Shown: one piece after another, positions 17,299-25,877 of the stretch
Numbering within the stretch: position 1 is the stretch's first letter
How the letters are laid out: every line of letters begins with the position of its first letter
DNA from: Chlamydiales bacterium
GTDB lineage: Bacteria > Chlamydiota > Chlamydiia > Chlamydiales > JACKPQ01
Assembly (NCBI GenBank): GCA_024233435.1
Contig: JACKPQ010000001.1
Coordinates: 124,001-188,000, forward strand
Length of the DNA: 64,000 bases
Direction of reading: 5' to 3'
The notes under the pieces: generated by a model
What the model was told of the DNA's origin: nothing
Seen by the model: the letters and a program-made list of their open reading frames with translations, nothing else
The model's database searches: none
Translations under genes and position numbers: made by a program

Positions 17299-18264
17299 AT
17301 GGACGAAAATATCTCTTTTAGTGTGTGCGACCTCTACGCGCGTTACGGCGATCGGCTAAAACTTGAACAATGGGATGTAGCTAAGCTAGATCGTCCCATT
17401 ATGGTGGCAGAAGCAGAGCGGCCAGGTTTAAGTTTAACGGGTTATGTGAAAAATCGGTCAGAGGGCCGCATTTTAATTTTTGGTCGCGCAGAAGTGGACT
17501 ATTTGCTCGGGCTTGAAAAAGAGACCCAATTAGATAGGCTATCTGCTGTGGTCCTAGATGATGTGCCCCTTGTGATCGTTTCAAGAGGGTTAGAGCCTCT
17601 TAATGTGCTTAGAGCTAGGTGCAAAGAGTTAGGCATTCCGCTGCTATGTACGCCCTTGCCCACTATGCGATTATTTTCAATGCTTACTGTGATTTTATCA
17701 GATGAATTTTCACCGATGGTATCAAAGCATGGCACGCTTGTTGAAGCTTTTGGTGTTGGAGTGCTCATTACCGGTGATTCAGCAGTTGGTAAAAGTGAAG
17801 CTGCACTAGGTTTGATTGAAAGAGGGCATCGCTTAATCAGCGATGATGTTGTGCGTATACGCAGGCGCGAAGGAAGTTATCTTGAAGGATCCGGTCCAGA
17901 GCTCACACGCCACTTACTTGAGATTCGTGGCATTGGAATTATCAATGTTGCACATTTGTATGGAGCTGTTTGTGTCAGCGAGAAACAGCGCGTAGATGTG
18001 ATTGTCAATTTAGAAGCATGGAATGACAAAGCGTTTTATGACCGCGTTGGGCTGGAAGAAAAGCGGCGCGATATCTTAGGAATTAAGGTGCCATTTCATG
18101 TGGTTCCAGTGAAGCCTGGGAGGGATGTTGTCCAGCTGATCGAGACCATTGTGTTGAACTATCGACTAAAAGGGCTAGGATATAATTCTGCAAAAGAGTT
18201 TAATAGAAAACTGTTGGAGACAATTGCCTCAGGGCAGAAACAATATGAGAGGGCAACACCTTGA
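17299..18264 (+). CDS. hprK: HPr kinase/phosphorylase
   Basis: A 321-residue enzyme that phosphorylates and dephosphorylates HPr on its regulatory serine. The C-terminal catalytic half has the P-loop GDSAVGKS (159-166), a preceding His (H144) and the family signature EIRGIGIINV. It overlaps the next gene, ptsH, as TTGA, so kinase and substrate are made together. The matching serine is present in HPr. AGGATGAG precedes the ATG at about seven bases. No sugar-specific enzyme II lies in the window, so the system looks regulatory. Confidence 0.95.
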   Translation: MDENISFSVCDLYARYGDRLKLEQWDVAKLDRPIMVAEAERPGLSLTGYVKNRSEGRILIFGRAEVDYLLGLEKETQLDRLSAVVLDDVPLVIVSRGLEPLNVLRARCKELGIPLLCTPLPTMRLFSMLTVILSDEFSPMVSKHGTLVEAFGVGVLITGDSAVGKSEAALGLIERGHRLISDDVVRIRRREGSYLEGSGPELTRHLLEIRGIGIINVAHLYGAVCVSEKQRVDVIVNLEAWNDKAFYDRVGLEEKRRDILGIKVPFHVVPVKPGRDVVQLIETIVLNYRLKGLGYNSAKEFNRKLLETIASGQKQYERATP

Positions 18265-18530
18265 AGATTGAAAAACAGCTAAAAGTTACAAGTGCATTGG
18301 GGCTGCATGCACGTCCAGCTGCCTATATAGCGCGTATTTTGCAGCAAAAGCGCTCTCAGGTCATGTTTTCGTACAAAAAAGAAACAATCAATGCGCGTAG
18401 TATCATGGGAATTTTAGTTTTGTCAGCCCATAAAAACGCTTTGATTGATGTCTTAGTGGAAGGCGATGATGCTGAAGAAACAATGCATGCGCTTGAACAG
18501 GCATTTGCCAATCAATTCGAGGATCGATGA
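18261..18530 (+). CDS. ptsH: Phosphocarrier protein HPr
   Basis: An 89-residue phosphocarrier. The catalytic His is H16 in GLHARPA, phosphorylated by enzyme I. The regulatory serine is S47 in NARSIMGI, the target of HprK. It starts with TTG at 18261, overlapping the hprK stop. The ATG of ptsI overlaps its own stop. No ATG lies at the correct N-terminus, so the TTG start is well supported by the conserved first strand. Confidence 0.96.
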   Translation: MKIEKQLKVTSALGLHARPAAYIARILQQKRSQVMFSYKKETINARSIMGILVLSAHKNALIDVLVEGDDAEETMHALEQAFANQFEDR

Positions 18531-20260
18531 GTGAACGCAAGGAGTTGGTGCTGGATGGAACAGCACTTAGTGATGGCATTGCCATTGGTAAAGGGCATAT
18601 TCTCAAAGACCCCTGTGTAGATCCAGTTCCTGAATTTTCTATCGAGAAAAATGATGCCGATTCTGAAATAGAGCGCTATCGACAAGCACTTGGAAAATCA
18701 CGTGATGAACTGCTGAATTTGCAAGCGTGCGTTGCTTGTGAAAATCCCGACGATGCCACCTCAATTATTGATACGCATATTCAAATGTTAGAAGATCCTT
18801 TTATCACCACACACGTTGAGGATCGAATTCGATCTAGACTGCAAAATACAGAAGCTGTTTTTCGATCCGTCATTACCGAATATGAGCAGCAATTTTCCAA
18901 ACAGACAAATGCTTACTTTCGTCAGCGCCTTATCGACGTGCGTGATCTTTCACAGCGTATCATGTGGCATTTACGTCCCAAACATAAACGAGAGCTTTCT
19001 TTAGTTCCAAAAAATTGCATCATCCTTAGCGAGGAAATCGTGCCCTCAGATGCTGCAGAAGCGGTGAAGCAAAAAGCCGCAGGTTTTGTTACGCATAGCG
19101 GTGGAGCAACATCGCACACAGCATTGATTGCTAAATCGCGAGGGTTGCCCTTCGTTGCAAACGTTGATATCAAATCTTTTGAAGATTTAGAAATAGATTG
19201 CGTGATCATCGATGGGAATAAAGGAAAAGTGATCCTCAACCCCACACCAGATACATTAAACAAATATACAGCTTTGCAAACAGAGCACATTAAAAAGTAT
19301 AAACAGCTTAAATGTGATAACGCTTTGCCAACAGAAACACGTGATGGGCTGAAGATCGACATCATGGCTAATATCGAGCATCTCGATGACGTAGAGACCA
19401 TTTTAGATGTCTCTGCAGCTGGGATTGGACTTTTTAGATCAGAGTATCTTTTTCTCGAAGAAGAATCTGCGATGAGCGAGTCACGGCAATGCGAAGTGTA
19501 TAAAGCTATTCTTAAAAAAGCGAGCGGATTGCCAGTGACATTTCGCCTCTTTGACGTTGGTGGTGATAAGGATTTTTATCCAGTCAGTGGGCAAGCGACG
19601 AATCCCGCTTTAGGTTGTCGCGCCATTCGATTTTTGCTGCTCCGCTCTGAGGTCATGCGCATTCAAGTAAGAGCTTTGCTGCGTGCTGCAGCAGGTGGTG
19701 AGCTACGCATTTTATTACCCTTAGTATCTGACCAATCTGAAGTTGAAATCGCAAGGCGCATCATTCATGCAGAAAAGCGGCGTTTAGAAAAGGCAGGCCA
19801 TGAAGTGCCTGAAAAAATCTTGATTGGTGCGATGATGGAAGTTCCATCAGCTGTTATGATGGCAGATCTTTTAGCAAAAGAATGTGATTTCTTTTCGATA
19901 GGTACAAATGATTTGACCCAATATTCGCTAGCTGTTGATCGGAGCGATCCCGCTATGCAAGACAAATTTCAACCGGCACATCCTAGTCTATTGCGAATGA
20001 TTTATCGCATTGGCCAAGCCTCACAGAACCACCTTTTGCCCTTAGGTTTATGTGGAGATCTTGCAGCCGATCCCAGGTTTACAGAACTTCTTGTAGGCCT
20101 TGGCGTGCGTCAGTTATCTTGTCCGCCGCGCTACATCCCTCAAATTCGTCAGGCAGTGCGCAAAACAACGCTTAAAAACGCGCAAGCACTCGCTGCTAAA
20201 GCCATGCAAGCAAGCTCTTTTGATGAAGTGTTAAAAATTCTAAAGTCCGAAGGGGAGTGA
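18527..20260 (+). CDS. ptsI: PTS enzyme I (PEP-protein phosphotransferase)
   Basis: A 577-residue enzyme that takes phosphate from PEP and passes it to HPr. The active-site His is H197 in GGATSHTALIAK. The C-terminal PEP-binding barrel has GLFRSEYLF, the FRLFDVGGDK block and the GTNDLTQY motif. Length is standard. It is the third gene of hprK-ptsH-ptsI with overlapping start and stop codons. Its last 21 bases overlap the antisense end of ybaB. Confidence 0.97.
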   Translation: MSERKELVLDGTALSDGIAIGKGHILKDPCVDPVPEFSIEKNDADSEIERYRQALGKSRDELLNLQACVACENPDDATSIIDTHIQMLEDPFITTHVEDRIRSRLQNTEAVFRSVITEYEQQFSKQTNAYFRQRLIDVRDLSQRIMWHLRPKHKRELSLVPKNCIILSEEIVPSDAAEAVKQKAAGFVTHSGGATSHTALIAKSRGLPFVANVDIKSFEDLEIDCVIIDGNKGKVILNPTPDTLNKYTALQTEHIKKYKQLKCDNALPTETRDGLKIDIMANIEHLDDVETILDVSAAGIGLFRSEYLFLEEESAMSESRQCEVYKAILKKASGLPVTFRLFDVGGDKDFYPVSGQATNPALGCRAIRFLLLRSEVMRIQVRALLRAAAGGELRILLPLVSDQSEVEIARRIIHAEKRRLEKAGHEVPEKILIGAMMEVPSAVMMADLLAKECDFFSIGTNDLTQYSLAVDRSDPAMQDKFQPAHPSLLRMIYRIGQASQNHLLPLGLCGDLAADPRFTELLVGLGVRQLSCPPRYIPQIRQAVRKTTLKNAQALAAKAMQASSFDEVLKILKSEGE

Positions 20261-20554
20261 CCCTAGCGGTGAGCTTGAAAAATCGCCCATCGGTGAATTT
20301 TCATCGATCTTTGCGTAGGCATCTTCAAAAGCTGCAACAAGCAGATCTTGTAGGCCTTCAACGTCTTGAGGGTCGACACACTCTGGACTGATAGAAATAT
20401 TCACAAGCTTGCACTCGCCATTAACAGTGGCTTTCACAAGGCCATTGCCTGCTTCACCTGTCACCTTTAAATTCTTGAGTTCATCTTGCGCTTTTTGCAT
20501 CTGCTCTTGCATCAAGCGAGCTTGTTTTTTCATTTTTGAGAAACCACTACCCAT
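20240..20554 (-). CDS. ybaB: YbaB/EbfC nucleoid-associated protein
   Basis: A 104-residue protein of the YbaB/EbfC family, small homodimeric DNA-binding proteins. The family pattern is clear: helical start (FSKMKKQARLMQEQMQKAQ), then VTGEAGNGLVKATVNGE, and a C-terminal helix with FEDAYAK. It lies downstream of dnaX on the same strand after a 211-bp gap; the pairing of dnaX and ybaB is widespread in bacteria. It ends antisense to ptsI. Confidence 0.95.
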   Translation of the reverse strand: MGSGFSKMKKQARLMQEQMQKAQDELKNLKVTGEAGNGLVKATVNGECKLVNISISPECVDPQDVEGLQDLLVAAFEDAYAKIDENSPMGDFSSSPLGSLPFGL

Positions 20555-20765
20555 AAAGCCATCCTTAATTCTTATTTATTAACATCAACTCCGATTTTTT
20601 ACCGCTAAGATTTAGAGTAATTCAGGTGCCAAACTTCTCAGAATTGGTATTATTAGAGCATCCTAGCATATTTTCGGAAAAAATGGGTGTTTTTCCGCGT
20701 TATCTCAACAAAAAAGGTAGATAACGCGTAGAACTGAAAAGCACTAAATCTTAACATTTTGTAAA
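20555..20765. other. 211-bp gap between dnaX and ybaB with two hairpins and a repeat
   Basis: No gene is seen. Two perfect inverted repeats abut: 20675-20682/20690-20697 (CGGAAAAA) and 20696-20705/20719-20728 (CGCGTTATCT, loop 13 nt). A 17-bp sequence at 20635-20651 recurs in reverse orientation at 59152-59168. The hairpins could attenuate or terminate transcription after dnaX, leaving ybaB with its own promoter. Neither is followed by a clear T-run on the minus strand. Confidence 0.6.
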
Positions 20766-22208
20766 TTAGATATTTAATGATCCGTTAAGCTCGACGGCTG
20801 CAAAACGCATCAATGTGTCGTAATGGCTCTGATGGATTGAGGGCTTTTCCATTTCAGCTGGAGCGCGGACGATTGAGGATTCAAGCCTAGGGGCCTCTTG
20901 CAAGGTGGGTTCAGGTGGCGGGGTGATTTCTGGGGTTTTATCTTCCACAGGCATTGGCTTGCCCAGGACTTCAGGCGCTACAGCTTCTGGTATTTCAGGG
21001 GGAGCAGGCTCTAAGGGCTGAGGTTCTTCCTGCTCTTTTTGTACTAAAGTGCTGGGCTCTGGAAGTTTGCCCTCGAGCTGGTCGAGGCGTTCGATGAGGC
21101 TGTCAAAGGGAATGCGCTCTTTGATGCGGATGATGAAGAGCAAGACCATTTCAAGGTCGATACGCTTAAAGGGTGATGAAGGAATTTGTTGTAGCCACTG
21201 GACGAGGTAATCGAGAATGTCAAGGCAATGATGATGAGTGTAGATGGTCAAAGCGCTTTCATAGCCAGCGCGCTCCTCCGTAGGAAGAGCTCCCAGCAAA
21301 GAGCGCTGGCCAAGATGCAAGCGGAGGATGAGGCGGTAGTGGTGGATGAGATGATCTAGGAAGTGTTTGAGATCTTTGCCGCTGTCAAAAATAATTTGAG
21401 CAAGGTCAAAAGCTGCAGCAAGATTGTGCTTGCTTACAGCGGTATCGAGTTGGAAAAACAGCGAGCGAGGGGCTAAGCCCAGCATATTTTGAATAAGGGT
21501 ATGAGTGATGGGACCGTTATCAAAGCAGGTGATTTGATCAAAAATGGATTCTGCATCGCGCATTGAGCCGTCAGCTAGTTGAGCGATAAGTTCTAGGGCG
21601 CTTGGCTCGGCTGTTCGGCCGATGTCTTCAGCGATCGATCGCAATTTTAAAACGATGGCATCCTGATTGAGCCTGCTCAGGTCAAATCGCTGGCAGCGAG
21701 AGAGAATTGTTGGAAGAATTTTATGAGGCTCTGTTGTAGCAAAGAGGAATTTGACGCGTGGGGGAGGTTCTTCAAGTGTTTTGAGGAGTGCATTAAAAGC
21801 CTCTTTTGTCAGCATATGCACTTCGTCAATGATGTAAATTTTCCATTTTGACCCGCTTGGGGCATAGCCAACGGTTTCATTGATTTGGCGAATGTCATCA
21901 ATCCCGCGATTGGAAGCCCCATCGATTTCAATCACATCTAAGGCGTTTCCACTGTCAATCTCTTTGCATGAGCGGCATTGATTGCACGGTTCAAATTCAG
22001 AACTTAAATTTTCGCAGTTAAGGGCTTTTGCTAAAAGACGAGCAAGTGTTGTTTTTCCAGTTCCACGAATTCCAGAAAATAGGTAACTTTGAGCAACGCG
22101 GCCGCTTTTTAGGGCGTTTTTTAGCGTTGTAACAACGGCGTCTTGATGGCAGACGGCTGCAAATGTTTTGGGTCTGTACTTGCGAGTGATGGGAATATAT
22201 TTGTCCAT
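20766..22208 (-). CDS. dnaX: DNA polymerase III subunit gamma/tau
   Basis: A 480-residue clamp-loader ATPase. Walker A is GIRGTGKTT (about 41-49 from this start), zinc ligands follow in a CEN...CNQCRSC pattern, then the DEVHML Walker B and the SRC arginine-finger block. The C-terminal third is proline- and glutamate-rich and low in complexity. The ATG at 22208 fits the family start (YIPITRKYRPKTF). A longer GTG start at 22265 would lie inside the inserted repeat element and is less likely. The upstream region carries that element, so its insertion may have changed the dnaX promoter. Confidence 0.95.
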   Translation of the reverse strand: MDKYIPITRKYRPKTFAAVCHQDAVVTTLKNALKSGRVAQSYLFSGIRGTGKTTLARLLAKALNCENLSSEFEPCNQCRSCKEIDSGNALDVIEIDGASNRGIDDIRQINETVGYAPSGSKWKIYIIDEVHMLTKEAFNALLKTLEEPPPRVKFLFATTEPHKILPTILSRCQRFDLSRLNQDAIVLKLRSIAEDIGRTAEPSALELIAQLADGSMRDAESIFDQITCFDNGPITHTLIQNMLGLAPRSLFFQLDTAVSKHNLAAAFDLAQIIFDSGKDLKHFLDHLIHHYRLILRLHLGQRSLLGALPTEERAGYESALTIYTHHHCLDILDYLVQWLQQIPSSPFKRIDLEMVLLFIIRIKERIPFDSLIERLDQLEGKLPEPSTLVQKEQEEPQPLEPAPPEIPEAVAPEVLGKPMPVEDKTPEITPPPEPTLQEAPRLESSIVRAPAEMEKPSIHQSHYDTLMRFAAVELNGSLNI

Positions 22209-22251
22209 ACACACAACTATGCACGATTGAGCTAGATCTTCGCAAGGTTGT

Positions 22252-22425
22252 GTTTTGGAACTCACTCCATGACAATTTTTGCCAATAGGCCGGCTGTGGC
22301 TTCATCATGTGCATTTTCTTCCTCAGACATAGCGCTGGGGCTATGGCATTCGTCACTCAAATGCTCCTGATTTTGCCTCGCTTGCCCTCTAGACAAAACA
22401 AATGTCATGGAGTGAGGTTTTGGAA
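22252..22425. mobile_element. MITE-like element (22261-22416) with 9-bp target duplication
   Basis: A 156-bp segment has 14-bp perfect terminal inverted repeats: CTCACTCCATGACA at 22261-22274 and its reverse complement at 22403-22416. Directly outside both ends is the same 9-mer, GTTTTGGAA (22252-22260 and 22417-22425), in direct orientation. Inverted ends plus a matched flanking duplication are the signature of transposition. It has no transposase, so it would depend on one elsewhere. Nine-base duplications are typical of IS4, IS1 and some IS5-family transposases. It lies between divergent dnaX and the HD phosphodiesterase gene. Confidence 0.8.
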
Positions 22426-22454
22426 TTTACTTGGGTAAAATTGCTGGAGGGGGT

Positions 22455-22514
22455 ATGAAAAAAATAGTTAGGAGTATAGACTGGCATTATGGCAGACCCT
22501 CTCGATCAGCATAA
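22455..22514 (+). CDS. Possible 19-codon upstream ORF overlapping the HD-protein start
   Basis: An ATG at 22455 directly follows GGAGGGGG, the strongest ribosome-site-like sequence in this region. It opens 19 codons (MKKIVRSIDW...) and stops inside the HD gene in another frame. The HD gene itself has its AGGAG 14 bases away, too far for good initiation. Translation of the short frame could deliver ribosomes to the main start. It may be chance. Confidence 0.3.
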   Translation: MKKIVRSIDWHYGRPSRSA

Positions 22515-24618
22515 AGAAAAAGTTAGCATTAAAGAAAAGCTCAAGACAGGCAATTTTGGCTGGAGACTTTTAATAGGTTTTGTTTTAGTTGTCGTTCTAA
22601 CGCTTTTTCTGCACTTTCGAGAGACGCGAGTAGAAATTCTTGAACTGGATACAGTTGCAAAAAAGTACGTTGTTGCGCAGGTCGATTTTGAATTTCCTGA
22701 TGAAGAGGCAACTTCTATAGACAGGCAGGATGCTGTAAGAGGCGTTGGCGCGATCTATAAAATCGATGAATCTCAAATCGATAAACGCTTTGAAGACTTT
22801 ACAAACAGGATTTCTAAAGGCGCTCAGTGGTCTCGCGAGCTGCCTGGTGTTGAATTTGATGTTTTATATAACGCATCACAAACTGTTGAGGCAGCTCTTG
22901 AGCAGGCACGATTCACTGATAATCGGACATTGCAAAAAATTCGCTCATTGAAGCTCTCTTCTGCTCATTATTATCTTTATACGCCGCGATCGACATCTCA
23001 GCCTGATCCCTTACCTCAGTTGTTTTGGAACAATTTGGAGGCCCAAGTGATGCAGATAGGATCATCACCTCAAATTGCGGTCGCATATGTAATTCGCAAT
23101 CTGCAAGGAGATTCGTGGCAATTAAGAGAAGATAGCGTAGCTCAAAGGCAGCTGAAACAAGTCGTTGGGATGAGCGTGCCTGTTAAGTCGACGAAAGTGC
23201 GGGCAGGTAGCCGAATTATCGATCAAGGAGAAAGGGTTACAACGCGCCATATTGCGATGCTTCAAAGCATGAAAAAAGCGAAAGCTATCGATAGCAATAT
23301 CGGTGAATTGTTGCCTTTATTAGGCGATTTTATTTTTGCTGTATTAGTGGTGGTAACTGGAGTTTTGTATTTTCGAATCTTTCATAAAGACGTTTATTAT
23401 TCGATTCAAAAACTTGCAATATTTGCAACTGTGTTCGTTGTGACAATCGCTCTTTCAAAGGCCTGTGAATATTTTTTACTTGAAACATCACACCACCTAA
23501 GTGAAATTGTACGCTATCCTTTGTTCGCTCCTTTTGCAGCTATTTTGATTTGTATTCTTGTTGATGATGGGGTTGCTCTTTTTACCGCCATCTTATTGAG
23601 TGTTCTGCTCACGGTGACGCTGGCTGTTGAGCAAAATCGCTTTTTAATCATGAATCTCATCACGGGAATCGTTGCAATCATCGCAACACGAGGTGTGCGT
23701 AAACGCAAAGAGGTCTTTGTTGTTTGCGGAAAGGTGTGGCTTGCCTGTTTGCCAATTTTGATTGCATTTAATTTTGCTCGAAATGCCTATTGGGATGTGC
23801 CCTTTGCCTCAGATGTGTTGAGCACAATGGCTTTTATGCTAATGACAGCCATTTTAGTTGTTGGCTTTTTACCCATTTTAGAATCTGTTTTTCGTGTAAT
23901 GACAGACATCACGCTGATGGAGTTCATGGATCCAAATAATGAGCTGCTGAGAAGACTGTCGATTGAAGCTCCAGGAACTTATCAACACTCACTTGTTGTG
24001 GGAAGCCTAGCAGAGAGGGCAGCGCAAGCCATTGGGGCCAATGGGCTCTTTTGTCGTGTAGCAAGCATGTATCACGACATTGGCAAGCTTTTTAACCCCC
24101 ACTATTTTACCGAGAATCAACTCAGTGGTTTCAATATTCATCAATTGTTAACACCTGTTGAGTCTACACAAGTGATTATGGCCCATGTTCCAGAAGGGGA
24201 GGCTCTTGCAAAAAAACACGCTCTTCCTAAGAGCTTTGCCAATATTATACGTGAGCATCATGGCACAACACTTGTTTATTTCTTTTATTCAAAAGAAGTT
24301 GAACAAAAAGGTGGCGATGTTGACGCTGTTGATGAAAAGCAATTTCGCTATGGCGGGCCCAAACCTCGCTCAAAAGAATCTGCCATTATCATGATTGCTG
24401 ATAGCGTTGAGGCCGCATCGCGCTCATTAGACGAAGAGGTGAATGAGGGGATGTTGACAGAACTTGTTAATCGAATTGTTGCCGATAAGGCAGAAGAGGG
24501 ACAGTTTGACGAGTGCCAGCTTACCTTTGAAGAGCTTGGCATTGTAAAGCGCACCATTTTAAAAGATCTTATTTTGATGAAGACAATCAGACGTCCTAAG
24601 TTTCCCAAGCCAAGATAA
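22489..24618 (+). CDS. pgpH: 7TM-HD family phosphodiesterase (PgpH-like)
   Basis: A 709-residue protein with an N-terminal helix (about 25-42), an extracytoplasmic domain (about 45-275), a block of about seven membrane helices (about 280-475) and a C-terminal HD domain. Metal ligands are visible in YQHSLVV, MYHDIGK and REHHG, with a D in MIADSVEA. PgpH-type proteins hydrolyse cyclic di-AMP, and chlamydiae are known to make this nucleotide, so that role is likely but inferred. The protein is well conserved in length. Its start is discussed with the upstream ORF. Confidence 0.88.
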   Translation: MADPLDQHKEKVSIKEKLKTGNFGWRLLIGFVLVVVLTLFLHFRETRVEILELDTVAKKYVVAQVDFEFPDEEATSIDRQDAVRGVGAIYKIDESQIDKRFEDFTNRISKGAQWSRELPGVEFDVLYNASQTVEAALEQARFTDNRTLQKIRSLKLSSAHYYLYTPRSTSQPDPLPQLFWNNLEAQVMQIGSSPQIAVAYVIRNLQGDSWQLREDSVAQRQLKQVVGMSVPVKSTKVRAGSRIIDQGERVTTRHIAMLQSMKKAKAIDSNIGELLPLLGDFIFAVLVVVTGVLYFRIFHKDVYYSIQKLAIFATVFVVTIALSKACEYFLLETSHHLSEIVRYPLFAPFAAILICILVDDGVALFTAILLSVLLTVTLAVEQNRFLIMNLITGIVAIIATRGVRKRKEVFVVCGKVWLACLPILIAFNFARNAYWDVPFASDVLSTMAFMLMTAILVVGFLPILESVFRVMTDITLMEFMDPNNELLRRLSIEAPGTYQHSLVVGSLAERAAQAIGANGLFCRVASMYHDIGKLFNPHYFTENQLSGFNIHQLLTPVESTQVIMAHVPEGEALAKKHALPKSFANIIREHHGTTLVYFFYSKEVEQKGGDVDAVDEKQFRYGGPKPRSKESAIIMIADSVEAASRSLDEEVNEGMLTELVNRIVADKAEEGQFDECQLTFEELGIVKRTILKDLILMKTIRRPKFPKPR

Positions 24619-24678
24619 CCCAAATGAATGCAAATTTCTTTAAAATCTAACCATTTTGGCACTGGCTCCGTTTTGGTT

Positions 24679-24706
24679 TTGACTATTTTAGAATACCTGT
24701 CATAAT
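24679..24706 (+). promoter_or_regulatory. Sigma-70-type promoter for rlmN
   Basis: TTGACT (24679-24684), a 16-bp spacer and CATAAT (24701-24706) lie about 60 bases before the rlmN ATG, in a 149-bp gap with no other feature. Five of six bases match the consensus in each box. Confidence 0.55.
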
Positions 24707-24767
24707 GGTTACACCGAAGTGAACTCAAAGCGCGGCATAAAATGAAAAGAAATTTAGAGTCCTGCAT

Positions 24768-25877
24768 ATGTTAAATATTTTGAACGCATCTAAGCCAATT
24801 GCCCTTGATTGGTGTTTGAGTGAGTGGAAGGCTTGGTGCGCTAAAGTGGGCTATCCCAAGTTTTGCGCAAAACAAATTTTTGAGTGGGTGTTTAAAAAAG
24901 GTGTTTTAGACCCTGATCTATTTTCGAATTTATCCAACGAGAAGCGCAAACAGCTAAAGGAAAATTTTATATGGGAACCCATGGAGATCGATTGTCATTT
25001 GATCTCAACTGATGGAACAGAGAAGGTTCTTTTGAAAACGGTGGATGGGTTGCTTATTGAGATGGTGTTAATGCCCTATGAGAATCGGGTTACACTCTGT
25101 TTGAGCTGCCAGGTCGGATGCAAGATGGGCTGCACGTTTTGCCAAACGGGTAAAATGGGGTTAAAGCGCAACTTAAGCTCGGGCGAAATTTTGTACCAGC
25201 TAGTGCTTGCCAATCAGTTGAGTGCTAAAAAAGAGCGCAAGGTGAGCAATGTCGTTTATATGGGCATGGGGGAGCCATTGGATAATTACAAAGCTGTAGT
25301 CAAAGCGTGCCAGGCTATGATTGATCCCGAAGCATTTGGTTTGAGCAAAACTAAAGTGACAGTGTCGACATCAGGATTATTGCCCGAGATTGAGCGTTTG
25401 GGCCAGGATGTGCCTGTACGCCTTGCTATCTCGTTGCATTCGGCCGATCAGGAGAAGCGCGCTCAGATGATGCCAGTTGCTAGAAAGTATCCACTCGATG
25501 CCATGAAGGAGGTATTAAAAAAATACCCTGCGCCATCTAGATATGGTGTGACATTTGAGTATGTGCTTATCCAAGGCAAAAACGATGCCATTGAGGATGC
25601 CAAGAAGCTGGTGAAGTTTTTGCATGGGATTAAGGCAAAAGTGAATTTGATCCCCATCAATTTGTTTCCAGGGGTGGAAATGCAGCCTTCTGAAAAAGAA
25701 AGCATCGAAAGGTTTCAAAAGTATTTGACTGATCGCTCTATCCCTGCGCCTGTGCGCTATAGCCGCGGCCAAGATATTAGCGCAGGCTGCGGCCAGCTAG
25801 CGGCAAAACGAGAAGGGGAGCTCGATATGGATCCGCGCGTTTTGCACAGAGAAAGAAGGCAGCAGGAGCGTATTTAG
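24768..25877 (+). CDS. rlmN: Dual-specificity RNA methyltransferase RlmN
   Basis: A 369-residue radical SAM enzyme that methylates C2 of adenosine 2503 in 23S rRNA and A37 in some tRNAs. The cluster motif C-x3-C-x2-C is in CKMGCTFCQTG, followed by YMGMGEPLDN. The C-terminal catalytic cysteine lies in SAGCGQL. Length is usual. It converges on the phosphohexomutase gene with a 4-bp overlap of stop codons. Confidence 0.97.
   Translation: MLNILNASKPIALDWCLSEWKAWCAKVGYPKFCAKQIFEWVFKKGVLDPDLFSNLSNEKRKQLKENFIWEPMEIDCHLISTDGTEKVLLKTVDGLLIEMVLMPYENRVTLCLSCQVGCKMGCTFCQTGKMGLKRNLSSGEILYQLVLANQLSAKKERKVSNVVYMGMGEPLDNYKAVVKACQAMIDPEAFGLSKTKVTVSTSGLLPEIERLGQDVPVRLAISLHSADQEKRAQMMPVARKYPLDAMKEVLKKYPAPSRYGVTFEYVLIQGKNDAIEDAKKLVKFLHGIKAKVNLIPINLFPGVEMQPSEKESIERFQKYLTDRSIPAPVRYSRGQDISAGCGQLAAKREGELDMDPRVLHRERRQQERI

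Noticed and set aside
22018..22356. 112-codon minus frame over the dnaX start and the MITE-like element
   Set aside because: It overlaps dnaX in another frame and its product is a frameshifted shadow; the part inside the element has no ribosome site or recognisable domain.
22209..22488. Signal recognition particle RNA gene next to dnaX, as in Bacillus
   Set aside because: No conserved SRP RNA core such as the GGAAGG/AGCA tetraloop helix is present; the region is explained by the inserted element.
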